A DNA stretch of 64,000 nt from an uncultured Ruminococcus sp. (GTDB lineage Bacteria; Bacillota; Clostridia; Oscillospirales; Ruminococcaceae), in NCBI GenBank assembly GCA_900545285.1, contig UQYK01000001.1, forward strand, positions 1 through 64,000, given 5' to 3'. A program made the position numbers and the translations under genes. A model generated the notes under the pieces. That model saw only the letters and a list, made by a program, of their open reading frames with translations, searched no databases and was not told the DNA's origin. Below, one piece after another: positions 41,261 through 48,892 of this stretch. How positions within the stretch are numbered: the first letter of the stretch is position 1; each line of letters begins with the position of its first letter.

Positions 41261-42496
41261 ATGTCTATGAGTACAAATAAAACACCCATCAGCCACGCGG
41301 CAGATGAAACCCCAAAAACACCGGAATCCGCAGAAACACGCCGTCCCAAGGGCGGCAGTCATGCCAGAAAGCGGAAGCTCCGGCTTGACCGGATTGCAGT
41401 AATCGTCGTACCACTTCTGCTGATCATTGTGTTGATCGGTACCCTCTGCCTGCACAGCTGCAAGGAAAACGGCGGATTGAACAATTCTGCAAAGGTGCCG
41501 ATGGCCACACCAGAGACTTCTGCCGATGCCAAATCAGAGGAGGAGTCCTCCCAGAAGGAGGACGCAAAGTCCACAAAGCCGGAAGATTCTGAGCCGGATG
41601 CGGCGCAGACCACCACAGAAGCTTCCACAGCAGAAAGCACCAAGATCACACTGTCCGCAGACGGCGTGAAGAAGGGCAATCTGATTCTGATTAACCAGGA
41701 TCATGGCTATACCTTCCCGGACGGTGACCCAGATCTCGTGGGCGTGCACCAGAACAGCAACGATTCCTACAGCGTCAGCGATATGGACGTGCAGCTGGAT
41801 CAGGAAACCCTGGAACATCTGAACGATATGATGGCTGCCTTTGAGGAAGAAACCGGCAACCGGAATTTGCAGGTATTCAGCGGCTACCGCACCAAGGAAG
41901 ACCAGCAGGAACGGTATGACAACGGCAGCTCCGGCTTCCGCGGCGGCTATACCGATTACCACAGCGGCCGTACCTTCAATATCAAGATTAACTTTGGAGA
42001 CGGTACGTCAGACTATTACAATGCAACAAAATATCCGGAATACAGCTGGATTTCAGAGCATGCCGCAGAATATGGATTCATTGTCCGCTTCCCCAAGGAA
42101 AAGGACAGCTATACCGGAGAAGAAGGACGGAGCTATACCTTCCGCTATGTGGGAACGCCTCATGCCCAGTATATGCAGGAGCATAACCTTTGCCTGGAGG
42201 AATATCTGGAACTGGTACAGGAGCACACCGCAGAAGATCCGCTGGAGATCAAGACCGCAGACGGTACCTATGATGTGTTCTATGTTTCCGTCGGCGGCAC
42301 CAATGATGTCTCTGTCACCATCCCCAGCAGCGATTATACCGCTTCCGGTGATAACATGAGCGGCTATGTTGTGACCTGCCAGATGACCAAGACAGATGAC
42401 GGGGAGAGCAGCAGCGATTCCTCCAAGTCAGATTCTTCCGAGGCTGCTTCGGATTCTGACAGCGAAGAGAGCAGTTCCTCGGATACAGACGAATAA
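41261..42496 (+). CDS. Membrane-anchored VanY-fold protein lacking catalytic residues
   Basis: 411 aa. Cytoplasmic basic head, one transmembrane helix (about 45-66), a Ser/Glu/Thr-rich linker (about 75-130), an M15/VanY-like domain (about 140-320) and a Ser/Asp-rich tail. The VanY frame is evident: VFSGYRTKEDQQERY, SWISEHAAEYGFIVRFPK, FRYVGTPHA, HNLCLEEYLEL. The HxxGxxxD zinc motif aligns as Y233-HSGRTF-N240, and the ExxH motif as R290-SY-T293, so both zinc His, the Asp and the catalytic Glu are replaced. I infer a non-catalytic peptidoglycan-binding role. ATG 41267 is an alternative start. Confidence 0.8.
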   Translation: MSMSTNKTPISHAADETPKTPESAETRRPKGGSHARKRKLRLDRIAVIVVPLLLIIVLIGTLCLHSCKENGGLNNSAKVPMATPETSADAKSEEESSQKEDAKSTKPEDSEPDAAQTTTEASTAESTKITLSADGVKKGNLILINQDHGYTFPDGDPDLVGVHQNSNDSYSVSDMDVQLDQETLEHLNDMMAAFEEETGNRNLQVFSGYRTKEDQQERYDNGSSGFRGGYTDYHSGRTFNIKINFGDGTSDYYNATKYPEYSWISEHAAEYGFIVRFPKEKDSYTGEEGRSYTFRYVGTPHAQYMQEHNLCLEEYLELVQEHTAEDPLEIKTADGTYDVFYVSVGGTNDVSVTIPSSDYTASGDNMSGYVVTCQMTKTDDGESSSDSSKSDSSEAASDSDSEESSSSDTDE

Positions 42497-42513
42497 ACAT
42501 ACTTGAATTATAA

Positions 42514-42560
42514 GAACCTGTCTTCATAAGACACGTGTATACGCTTGTGAAGACAGGTTC
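42514..42560. repeat. Palindromic repeat element, copy 2
   Basis: GAACCTGTCTTCATAAG (42514-42530) and CTTGTGAAGACAGGTTC (42544-42560), 13-nt centre with ACACGTGT; nearly identical to 34599-34645. Confidence 0.8.
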
Positions 42561-42563
42561 TAA

Positions 42564-42611
42564 AAAACGGATGTTCCGTTGTCTCTGCAGGAGGCGGAAC
42601 ATCCGTTTTTC
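42564..42611. terminator. Bidirectional terminator VanY-like / GH5
   Basis: AAAACGGATGTTCCG pairs with CGGAACATCCGTTTT. Confidence 0.9.
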
Positions 42612-42627
42612 TGCTGTTATGCAGATG

Positions 42628-44463
42628 TTACGGCATTTCTTTTAGTTTTTCGCAGAAGAGGTCATAGAGCGTCTGATTGCGCTGGCTGGGATCCGGGAGA
42701 CCGCTGTTGGGGTACAGCCCGAAGGAACTCTCGTGGTAGGAATGGTAGTTGAAACTGATGTCTGCCGCCGCAAAAATGTCCAGCACATCTGACAGCCAGC
42801 GGTCGCCGCCCCGATCTGCTTCGAAGCAATGTGCACCGGCGCCGAATTCGCCGCAGTAAACCGGAACGTCATAGGTTTCAGAAAAGGCGATATTCTGCGC
42901 AAAGGTTTTTTCCAGATAGGCACGGTTCAGCACCTCGATTCCGTCTGTGTCCCAGAGATCAACACGGGGACGCACCACGGCGCCGGCTTCTGCGCCGCTG
43001 ACCATAAAGTAGCCGCTGGCGGCATAGCTGTGTCCCGGCGTGGGCTTGAAGTAACGGGTGCTGCAGTTGGCATCATCTGTAGTGCCTTTGATAAGGAGCG
43101 CGCCGTTTTTCTGATGTCCCACAGAGGCCAGATAATAGGAACTGCCGGAGCCGTCCTTGCTCCAGAAGGAAAGGGTATTTTTTGTATCGAAATCGTTGGT
43201 GTAAATGGTGCGTACATACTGCCCGTTTTCATCATATTCCTTCAACTCCAGATCGTCTGCCCGTGCAATGCCGGTACTGCCCAGTCCTTCCGCCTGGAAC
43301 ACCAGACAGATTACCTGGTTTTTGTCCGTATTCGGTGTGATGGTGCCGCTCTCTAAATATTGCCACGTTCCATCGGTAATGTCCGCCCGGTCACCGGAAA
43401 AGGTAGCACTGCTCCAGGTGGCATTTCCGGTGGAAACAGTGTAGTTTTCATCCGGATAGGTAACGAAGGAATCTTCTGTTCCGGCCCAGTCGAAGCCCTG
43501 ATGGGTAAAGGCATGGGGGTCATAGTAGTGGAATTCATAGACGATATTGTCGTCTTTTATGTGTACATAGTTGTTTTCATCGTTGCAATTGATCCATTGC
43601 TCCTGTGTGCCTTCCAGATTCTGCGCGGCGCACATCCGTTCCACAAAAATCATATGGTTCTGATCCACTGTGCGGATGCTGTCTGTGATTGTCTGCGCCA
43701 CGGACTGCCACAGACGAAGGCTTTCGGTTCCGTTTTCTGCGGCAACGACAGGCTCATTGACCAGGCCGTAGCCCAGAATTACCGGCTCATCGGCATAGCG
43801 TCTGGCGATTTCCGTCCAGAGTGCGCACAGACGCTTTTGATTTTCCGGTTCTGTCCAGAGCGCCGTGCCGTTTCCCTGGGACTGATAGCCGCCCTGGGGA
43901 TAGTGCATGTTCAGCACCAGACGGATTCCGGCGGCCTTTGCCCAGGCGATATTTTGATCCAGCCACTGGAACCCCTCTTCCCGATAGACGTAGGGTGCCG
44001 CATCCGATTCAAACAGGGCATAGTTCAGATAAAACCGAACAGAGTCAAATCCCATTTCCGCCAGATCCTGATAGCTTTCCGCATTGTGGTGTGCAGCAGG
44101 TGGCGCGGAAGAGTTCGACCATACTTCGTTTCCGAAGGCCATTCCTTTTATAGTATACTGCTTTCCGGTTTCGTCTTTCAGGAGCCGGCCGTCTGCCCGG
44201 ATAAATCCGGTGTAACCGTCCCGGATTTCTGTGGGCTGCTGTGCCTGCTGCCGGAGCCAGGCCAAATCCATGCCGTCTACTGTGCCGTCTCCGGTATAGT
44301 CCGTTCCGGTGCCGTCAGTGCGGCTCAGCAGGAAGTCCTGCAATGCGGCAAGCTCGCCGGAACCAGTTTCCAGCGCAAATCCCGGCGCTGAACAGACACC
44401 GCATGCGGTCAGGACGGCCAGCGCAGACAGGAGAAGCGGCCGGTGGATGGAACTGCGTTTCAT
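42628..44463 (-). CDS. Secreted GH5-type glycoside hydrolase with inserted domain and half-dockerin
   Basis: 611 aa. It has a signal peptide (about 1-30), a single dockerin-like Ca-loop (DYTGDGTVDGMDLAWLRQQA, about 54-73), and then a clan-A barrel: NMHYPQGGY, acid/base E237 in GLVNEPVV, YEFHYYDPHAFTHQGFDW (about 309-326), nucleophile E539 in VPVYCGEFGAG. Between about 327 and 510 lies a beta-rich, Asp/Thr/Gly-rich segment (KNQVICLVFQAEG; HSYAASGYFMVSG) that looks like a CBM-type beta-sandwich inserted in the barrel. It probably acts on beta-glucan or mannan. It starts 10 bp after the stop of the GTPase-NYN gene with SD GAGGT. Confidence 0.88.
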   Translation of the reverse strand: MKRSSIHRPLLLSALAVLTACGVCSAPGFALETGSGELAALQDFLLSRTDGTGTDYTGDGTVDGMDLAWLRQQAQQPTEIRDGYTGFIRADGRLLKDETGKQYTIKGMAFGNEVWSNSSAPPAAHHNAESYQDLAEMGFDSVRFYLNYALFESDAAPYVYREEGFQWLDQNIAWAKAAGIRLVLNMHYPQGGYQSQGNGTALWTEPENQKRLCALWTEIARRYADEPVILGYGLVNEPVVAAENGTESLRLWQSVAQTITDSIRTVDQNHMIFVERMCAAQNLEGTQEQWINCNDENNYVHIKDDNIVYEFHYYDPHAFTHQGFDWAGTEDSFVTYPDENYTVSTGNATWSSATFSGDRADITDGTWQYLESGTITPNTDKNQVICLVFQAEGLGSTGIARADDLELKEYDENGQYVRTIYTNDFDTKNTLSFWSKDGSGSSYYLASVGHQKNGALLIKGTTDDANCSTRYFKPTPGHSYAASGYFMVSGAEAGAVVRPRVDLWDTDGIEVLNRAYLEKTFAQNIAFSETYDVPVYCGEFGAGAHCFEADRGGDRWLSDVLDIFAAADISFNYHSYHESSFGLYPNSGLPDPSQRNQTLYDLFCEKLKEMP

Positions 44464-44473
44464 AAAATCTACC

Positions 44474-47083
44474 TCATTTCTTTTGGGTAATGGTGTTTTT
44501 CCCTTGCTTCATCTGTGCAGTATAGGCACGGATTGCTGCCTCGGTCTGTGCGACTTCCTGACGGAATTCCTCTGCGGAAACACGAAGTGCGCCGTTTCCT
44601 AGGATAATCAGCTGCTCCATGCCGTCAGAGGTGGCCACACGCACCTTGTGTTCCTTGGAGAGGGTGTGCGTGGCCTTTTCAATGTAGGAATCCGCAGTTT
44701 CGGCTTCCTTGGTGTAGACTACGGTGATGTTGTGGTACTGTTCCGTTTCCTCGTGCTGTCCCTTTACTTTGTAGGCATCAAACACCAGGATAAGCCTGCA
44801 TCTGCGGTAACCACAGTAGTTGCTGAGAGTGTGCATCAGCTGTCCTCTGGCACTGTCCAGACTTTCCTGGGCGAGGGCTTTCAGTTCTTCCCAGGCGAAA
44901 ATGATGTTATACCCGTCCACCAGGAGATATTCCTCCTTGCTGTAGTTGGGTTCCAGCGCGCCGGCAGGAAGCGCGGCTTCTTCCTTGGGGGTGTACAGCG
45001 CCTGCTGCGGATTCCGGTCAATTTTTCCGTAGGTTCGCTCAAAAATTGCCATCAGTTCCTTGTCCTCTTCCAGGCTGCCGTGGTAGTGGGAACGGGAGAG
45101 ACGGCCGGGCGTTTCCGGTTCCGGCACGGAATCACTTTGCTTGGAAAGACAGGAGGGCAGATGCATGTATTGTTCTACCTGATTCCATGGGACAACAAAT
45201 CCGGCACCATGTGCACAGAATACGGAATCCGCAGAGTTGGCGAGATCACTGTCGCAGTCATAGCCAATGGATGCGATGACTTCCTCTGCATTCTGACAGG
45301 GGGCGTAGCCGTCAGAAGAACAGACCAGACGGCCGGAGCCGTGGGTATAGCTTGTCACAGCGGCAGCATAGCCCCGGAGCTTTGCCACAGGTGCCCGTCC
45401 GGCAATAACAGAACCGGTGTCCTTTGTTTCCGGCGACTGGAAATCAGCGTCCATCTGCTGGAGATCTGTCATGGCCCGGCCTACGTTTTCTGTGGGCAGC
45501 TCCAGCCGGAAGCGATACCATGGTTCCAGCAGAACTGTCTGTGCCTTGCGCAGGCCGTTTCGCACAGCACGGTAGGTGGCCTGGCGGAAGTCACCGCCTT
45601 CGGTATGCTTGAGATGGGCTTTCCCGGCGCACAGGGTAATGCGCATATCCGTAATCGGGGAACCGGTGCATACGCCCAGATGTGTTTTTTCGGCCAGATG
45701 AGTTAAAACCAGCCGCTGCCAGTTTTTGTCCAGTGCATCCTCCCGGCAGCTGGATGCAAATTGCAGGCCGCTGCCCTGGGGGAGCGGTTCCAGGAGCAGG
45801 TGCACCTCGGCATAATGACACAGCGGCTCGTAGTGTCCCACGCCCTCTACAGGTGCGGCAATGGTTTCCTTGTAGGAAATCTGTCCGGCATCAAACTGTA
45901 CTTTCATTCCGAAGCGGTCGGCAATGAGCCGCTGTAAAATTTCCAGCTGAACTTCTCCCATAAGCTGCATCTGGATTTGTCCGGCCTGTTCGTCCCACAC
46001 AATGTGGAGCGCCGGATCTTCTTCTTCCAGCTGTGAAAGCTGTTTCAGTGCATCGGTCGGATGCACCTGTTCCGGGAGATGGATGCCGTAGTGGAGAACC
46101 GGTTCCAGCAGTGGCTCTGCGCCGTTTTCTGTTATGCCCAGTCCCTGGCCGGCATAGGTGCGGCTCAGTCCGGTGACGGCGCAGACTGTTCCGGCTGGGG
46201 CGCTGTCTGCGGTTTCATATTTTGCTCCGGCGTAAATGCGAATCTGGCTGACCTTTTCCTGCATGGCGGTTTTGTCTCCGGCGGTATAGGAAACGGCATC
46301 CCGGACGCGGAGTGTGCCGCCGGTGATTTTCAGATAGCTCAGACGGTTCCCTTTTTCATCTGCGGCAATTTTAAAGATGCGTGCGCCGAATTGCTCCGGG
46401 TAGGGCAGGGAGAGCGTATACTGATGCAGTCCGTTCAAAAAGGCATCCACGCCTTCCAGCTTCAGGGCAGAGCCGAAGTAGCAGGGAATCAGCCGCCGGC
46501 TGGCAATGCCCTTGGAAAGCTGCTCCCGGGACAGGCAGCCATGTTCCAGGAAATGCTCCATCCAGGCCTCTTCCAAAAGAGCGGTGCGTTCATAAAAGGC
46601 ATCTGTGCCGTCATCGGAAAAGTCCACACAGCGATTGCTCAGGCGCTGCTGCAATTGGGAGAGGACAGCGGCGGCATCCGCCCCGGCCAGATCCATTTTA
46701 TTGACAAACAGAAAGACCGGGACATGATAGCGCTCCAGCAGGTTCCAGATAGTTTCGGTGTGACTCTGCACGCCGTCCGTTCCGCTGATTACCAGAATGG
46801 CATAGTCCAGCACCTGCATGGTGCGCTCGGTTTCTGCGGAAAAGTCTACGTGTCCGGGGGTGTCCAGGAGCGTATATGCCGCATTCTGATATTCCAGCAT
46901 TGCCTGATGTGCAAAAATGGTAATGCCCCGTCCGCGTTCCATGGGGTGTGTATCTAAAAAGGCCGTCTGGTGATCGACACGGCCCAGCTTTCGGATTTCA
47001 CCGGTGCGGTATAACAGTGCTTCTGCCAGCGTTGTTTTTCCGGCATCCACATGGGCAGTAATGCCCAGAACCAATCGCTTCAT
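44474..47083 (-). CDS. TetM/EF-G-like translation GTPase fused to a YacP/Rae1-type NYN nuclease domain
   Basis: 869 aa from ATG 47083, chosen by alignment to TetM-type starts; its SD is poor, and the ORF extends to 47191 past an AAAGGAGGG. GTPase: AHVDAGKTTLAEALL, DTPGHVDF, FVNKMDLAGAD. Domains II-V follow the TetM order to about residue 640 (GGDFRQATYRAVRNGL, LLEPWYRFRLELPTENVGRA). A linker leads to a C-terminal NYN domain (about 718-869) with YLLVDGYNIIFAW, LILVFDAY, ETADSYIE and VRVATSDG, as in YacP/Rae1. TetM relatives remove ligands from the ribosome; Rae1 cuts mRNA on the ribosome. The combined role is inferred. Confidence 0.9.
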   Translation of the reverse strand: MKRLVLGITAHVDAGKTTLAEALLYRTGEIRKLGRVDHQTAFLDTHPMERGRGITIFAHQAMLEYQNAAYTLLDTPGHVDFSAETERTMQVLDYAILVISGTDGVQSHTETIWNLLERYHVPVFLFVNKMDLAGADAAAVLSQLQQRLSNRCVDFSDDGTDAFYERTALLEEAWMEHFLEHGCLSREQLSKGIASRRLIPCYFGSALKLEGVDAFLNGLHQYTLSLPYPEQFGARIFKIAADEKGNRLSYLKITGGTLRVRDAVSYTAGDKTAMQEKVSQIRIYAGAKYETADSAPAGTVCAVTGLSRTYAGQGLGITENGAEPLLEPVLHYGIHLPEQVHPTDALKQLSQLEEEDPALHIVWDEQAGQIQMQLMGEVQLEILQRLIADRFGMKVQFDAGQISYKETIAAPVEGVGHYEPLCHYAEVHLLLEPLPQGSGLQFASSCREDALDKNWQRLVLTHLAEKTHLGVCTGSPITDMRITLCAGKAHLKHTEGGDFRQATYRAVRNGLRKAQTVLLEPWYRFRLELPTENVGRAMTDLQQMDADFQSPETKDTGSVIAGRAPVAKLRGYAAAVTSYTHGSGRLVCSSDGYAPCQNAEEVIASIGYDCDSDLANSADSVFCAHGAGFVVPWNQVEQYMHLPSCLSKQSDSVPEPETPGRLSRSHYHGSLEEDKELMAIFERTYGKIDRNPQQALYTPKEEAALPAGALEPNYSKEEYLLVDGYNIIFAWEELKALAQESLDSARGQLMHTLSNYCGYRRCRLILVFDAYKVKGQHEETEQYHNITVVYTKEAETADSYIEKATHTLSKEHKVRVATSDGMEQLIILGNGALRVSAEEFRQEVAQTEAAIRAYTAQMKQGKNTITQKK

Positions 47084-47219
47084 AAGTGGCCGCAGTGCCT
47101 GGAAAGCGTACCGGGGACAAAAGTACAGCGATGCTAAAAATTCTTCGGCGGCTTTCGGATACGGATACTGCGGCAGTTCCCTCCTTTGCATGTGATTTCA
47201 TGGAGATATGCTTTCTTAT

Positions 47220-47249
47220 AGTATACCATAGTTTCTGTATCCATTGCAA
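47220..47249 (-). promoter_or_regulatory. Promoter of the GTPase-NYN / GH5 unit
   Basis: Minus-strand TTGCAA (47249-47244), 18 bp, TATACT (47225-47220). The strong SD at about 47188-47180 lies about 100 nt above the proposed start and has no ATG at proper distance. Confidence 0.6.
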
Positions 47250-47330
47250 GACGGCACGGCGTATTTTTTCCGGCTTTTGCAAAATCGGGCGGCCGGAGGC
47301 CGGGCTCCGGAAAAACAGGCGAAAAAGACC

Positions 47331-47359
47331 TTGACATTTTCAGAAAAATATGTTATACT
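47331..47359 (+). promoter_or_regulatory. Promoter of tRNA-Gln
   Basis: TTGACA (47331-47336), 17 bp, TATACT (47354-47359). Confidence 0.85.
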
Positions 47360-47391
47360 AAATTACATTCCTTCCAATTGGAAGAAAAGAT

Positions 47392-47467
47392 TGGGGTATA
47401 GCCAAGTGGTAAGGCAACGGACTTTGACTCCGTCATTCCGCTGGTTCGAATCCAGCTACTCCAACCA
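47392..47467 (+). tRNA. tRNA-Gln (TTG)
   Basis: Acceptor strands TGGGGTA/TACTCCA, D-arm GCCAAGTGGTAAGGC, anticodon loop CTTTGAC with TTG (reads CAA), T-arm GCTGGTTCGAATCCAGC, discriminator A and encoded CCA. Confidence 0.97.
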
Positions 47468-47472
47468 GATCT

Positions 47473-47504
47473 GCGTCCCTTGTTTGACAAGGGGCGCTTT
47501 TTTT
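47473..47504 (+). terminator. Terminator after tRNA-Gln
   Basis: GCGTCCCTTG-tttga-CAAGGGGCGC followed by seven T. Confidence 0.92.
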
Positions 47505-47511
47505 GTACAAT

Positions 47512-47606
47512 GAACCCCCGGTTAAACTGGGGGGTTCAAAAGGCTTAAAGCTATGAGGAGAAAAAATAACCTCCAGAATTATAATAAGGTTAGGACATGC
47601 TAACCT
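47512..47606. repeat. Two inverted repeats in the tRNA-Gln / sulfate-operon gap
   Basis: GAACCCCC (47512-47519) with GGGGGTTC (47530-47537), and AGGTTAG (47587-47593) with CTAACCT (47600-47606). They lie above the promoter at 47715. The rest of the 333-bp gap is AT-rich, with no gene seen. Confidence 0.6.
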
Positions 47607-47714
47607 AACAATAAAAAAACAAAGGGGATATCGTTTCGATTTTTTGAGAAATATACATTATGCATACTGAATTAGTAGGAATTTTGGTGAAACCGCCGAA
47701 ATCTATTTTTGGTA

Positions 47715-47743
47715 TTGACAAATTCCTATGGGAGTAGTATAAT
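47715..47743 (+). promoter_or_regulatory. Promoter of the sulfate-assimilation operon with palindrome in the spacer
   Basis: TTGACA (47715-47720), 17 bp, TATAAT (47738-47743). The spacer and -35 edge contain the imperfect palindrome AATTCCTATGGGAGT (47721-47735), well placed for a repressor. An Rrf2-family regulator is encoded within the operon. Confidence 0.75.
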
Positions 47744-47800
47744 ATAAACCACAGAAAGCATATCGAAGTAATATGAATTGAAACAAAGGAGGTTTGCAAG

Positions 47801-48883
47801 ATGCGGCAGCTGCCGGAGAAAAAACAACAGAAACGGAAGAATACCGGTTGCCTGCACGGCTTTGCAGACATCGGAAAATGGCGGAAAATCACCGCATTGC
47901 TGCTGGCTGCGGCACTGAGCGTGCCGGCGCTGACAGGATGTGGTTCCGGAAAAAACAGCGTTTCCATTGTCAATGTTTCCTATGATCCCACGCGGGAACT
48001 TTACACCGCATACAATACGATCTTTGCGGAACATTGGAAGGAGCAGACCGGGCAGGAAGTAGAAGTTATCCAGTCCCACGGCGGCTCCGGAAAACAGGCG
48101 CTGGAGGTTGCCAACGGCCTGGAAGCAGATGTGGTAACGCTGGCGCTGGAATATGACATTGATGCCATTGCAGATGCAGGCCTGATTGAAGACGGCTGGG
48201 TGAATGAATTTGAAGATGACAGCGCTCCCTACACTTCCACGATCGTGTTCCTGGTGCGAAAGGGGAATCCCAAGCACATTCAGGACTGGGATGATCTGAC
48301 CCGGGACGGCGTGGGTGTCATTACGCCGAACCCCAAGACCTCCGGCGGTGCCAGATGGAACTACCTGGCTGCCTGGGCGTATGCGGATGCGCAGGACGGC
48401 GGCGATGAAACACAGACCGAAGCCTTCCTGAAGAAGCTGTATAATAATGTACTGGTGCTGGATTCCGGTGCCAGAGGTGCCACGACCACATTTGTGGAAA
48501 ACGGACAGGGTGATGTGCTGGTTGCCTGGGAGAATGAAGCGTATCTCTCCATGCGGGATGACCCGGATGCCTATGAGATTGTGACTCCCAGCATTAGTAT
48601 TCTGGCGCAGCCGTCTGTGGCTGTGGTAGATTCGGTGGTAGACGATCGGGGCACAAGAGCAGTTGCCACAGAGTACCTGCAATATTTATATTCTCCGGAA
48701 GCACAGCGGATTGCAGCGGAAAATTATTTCCGGCCGTCTGATTCGGAAATCCTAAAAGAATACGCCGATGTTTTTTCACTGGATGTAGATCTGGTAACCA
48801 TCCGGGATTTCGGCGGATGGGATGCCGTACAGGAAAAACATTTTGCAGACGGCGGCATATTTGATCAGATTTATGAGAAATAA
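47801..48883 (+). CDS. sbp: Sulfate-binding lipoprotein of the sulfate ABC transporter
   Basis: 360 aa with an AAAGGAGG SD. A long basic head (about 25 residues) precedes the lipoprotein signal ending in LTGC (Cys about 47). The mature part is a type II periplasmic-binding fold of the sulfate/thiosulfate family: NVSYDPTRELYTAYN, QSHGGSGKQALEVANGLEADVVTLAL (oxyanion-binding), and NPKTSGGARWNYLAAWAYA. It captures sulfate at the membrane surface for CysT/CysW. First gene of an island of about 18 genes that continues to 62726. Confidence 0.95.
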   Translation: MRQLPEKKQQKRKNTGCLHGFADIGKWRKITALLLAAALSVPALTGCGSGKNSVSIVNVSYDPTRELYTAYNTIFAEHWKEQTGQEVEVIQSHGGSGKQALEVANGLEADVVTLALEYDIDAIADAGLIEDGWVNEFEDDSAPYTSTIVFLVRKGNPKHIQDWDDLTRDGVGVITPNPKTSGGARWNYLAAWAYADAQDGGDETQTEAFLKKLYNNVLVLDSGARGATTTFVENGQGDVLVAWENEAYLSMRDDPDAYEIVTPSISILAQPSVAVVDSVVDDRGTRAVATEYLQYLYSPEAQRIAAENYFRPSDSEILKEYADVFSLDVDLVTIRDFGGWDAVQEKHFADGGIFDQIYEK

Positions 48884-48892
48884 GGTGCAGAA

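Noticed and set aside
44474..47083. Tetracycline resistance gene (tetM/tetO/tetW class)
   Set aside because: The similarity is to the whole ribosomal-protection family; the C-terminal NYN fusion, the long linker and the lack of mobile-element context argue against calling it a resistance determinant.
47512..47537. Riboswitch or T-box between tRNA-Gln and the sulfate operon
   Set aside because: Only isolated short inverted repeats; they lie above the promoter at 47715, so they are not in the operon leader.
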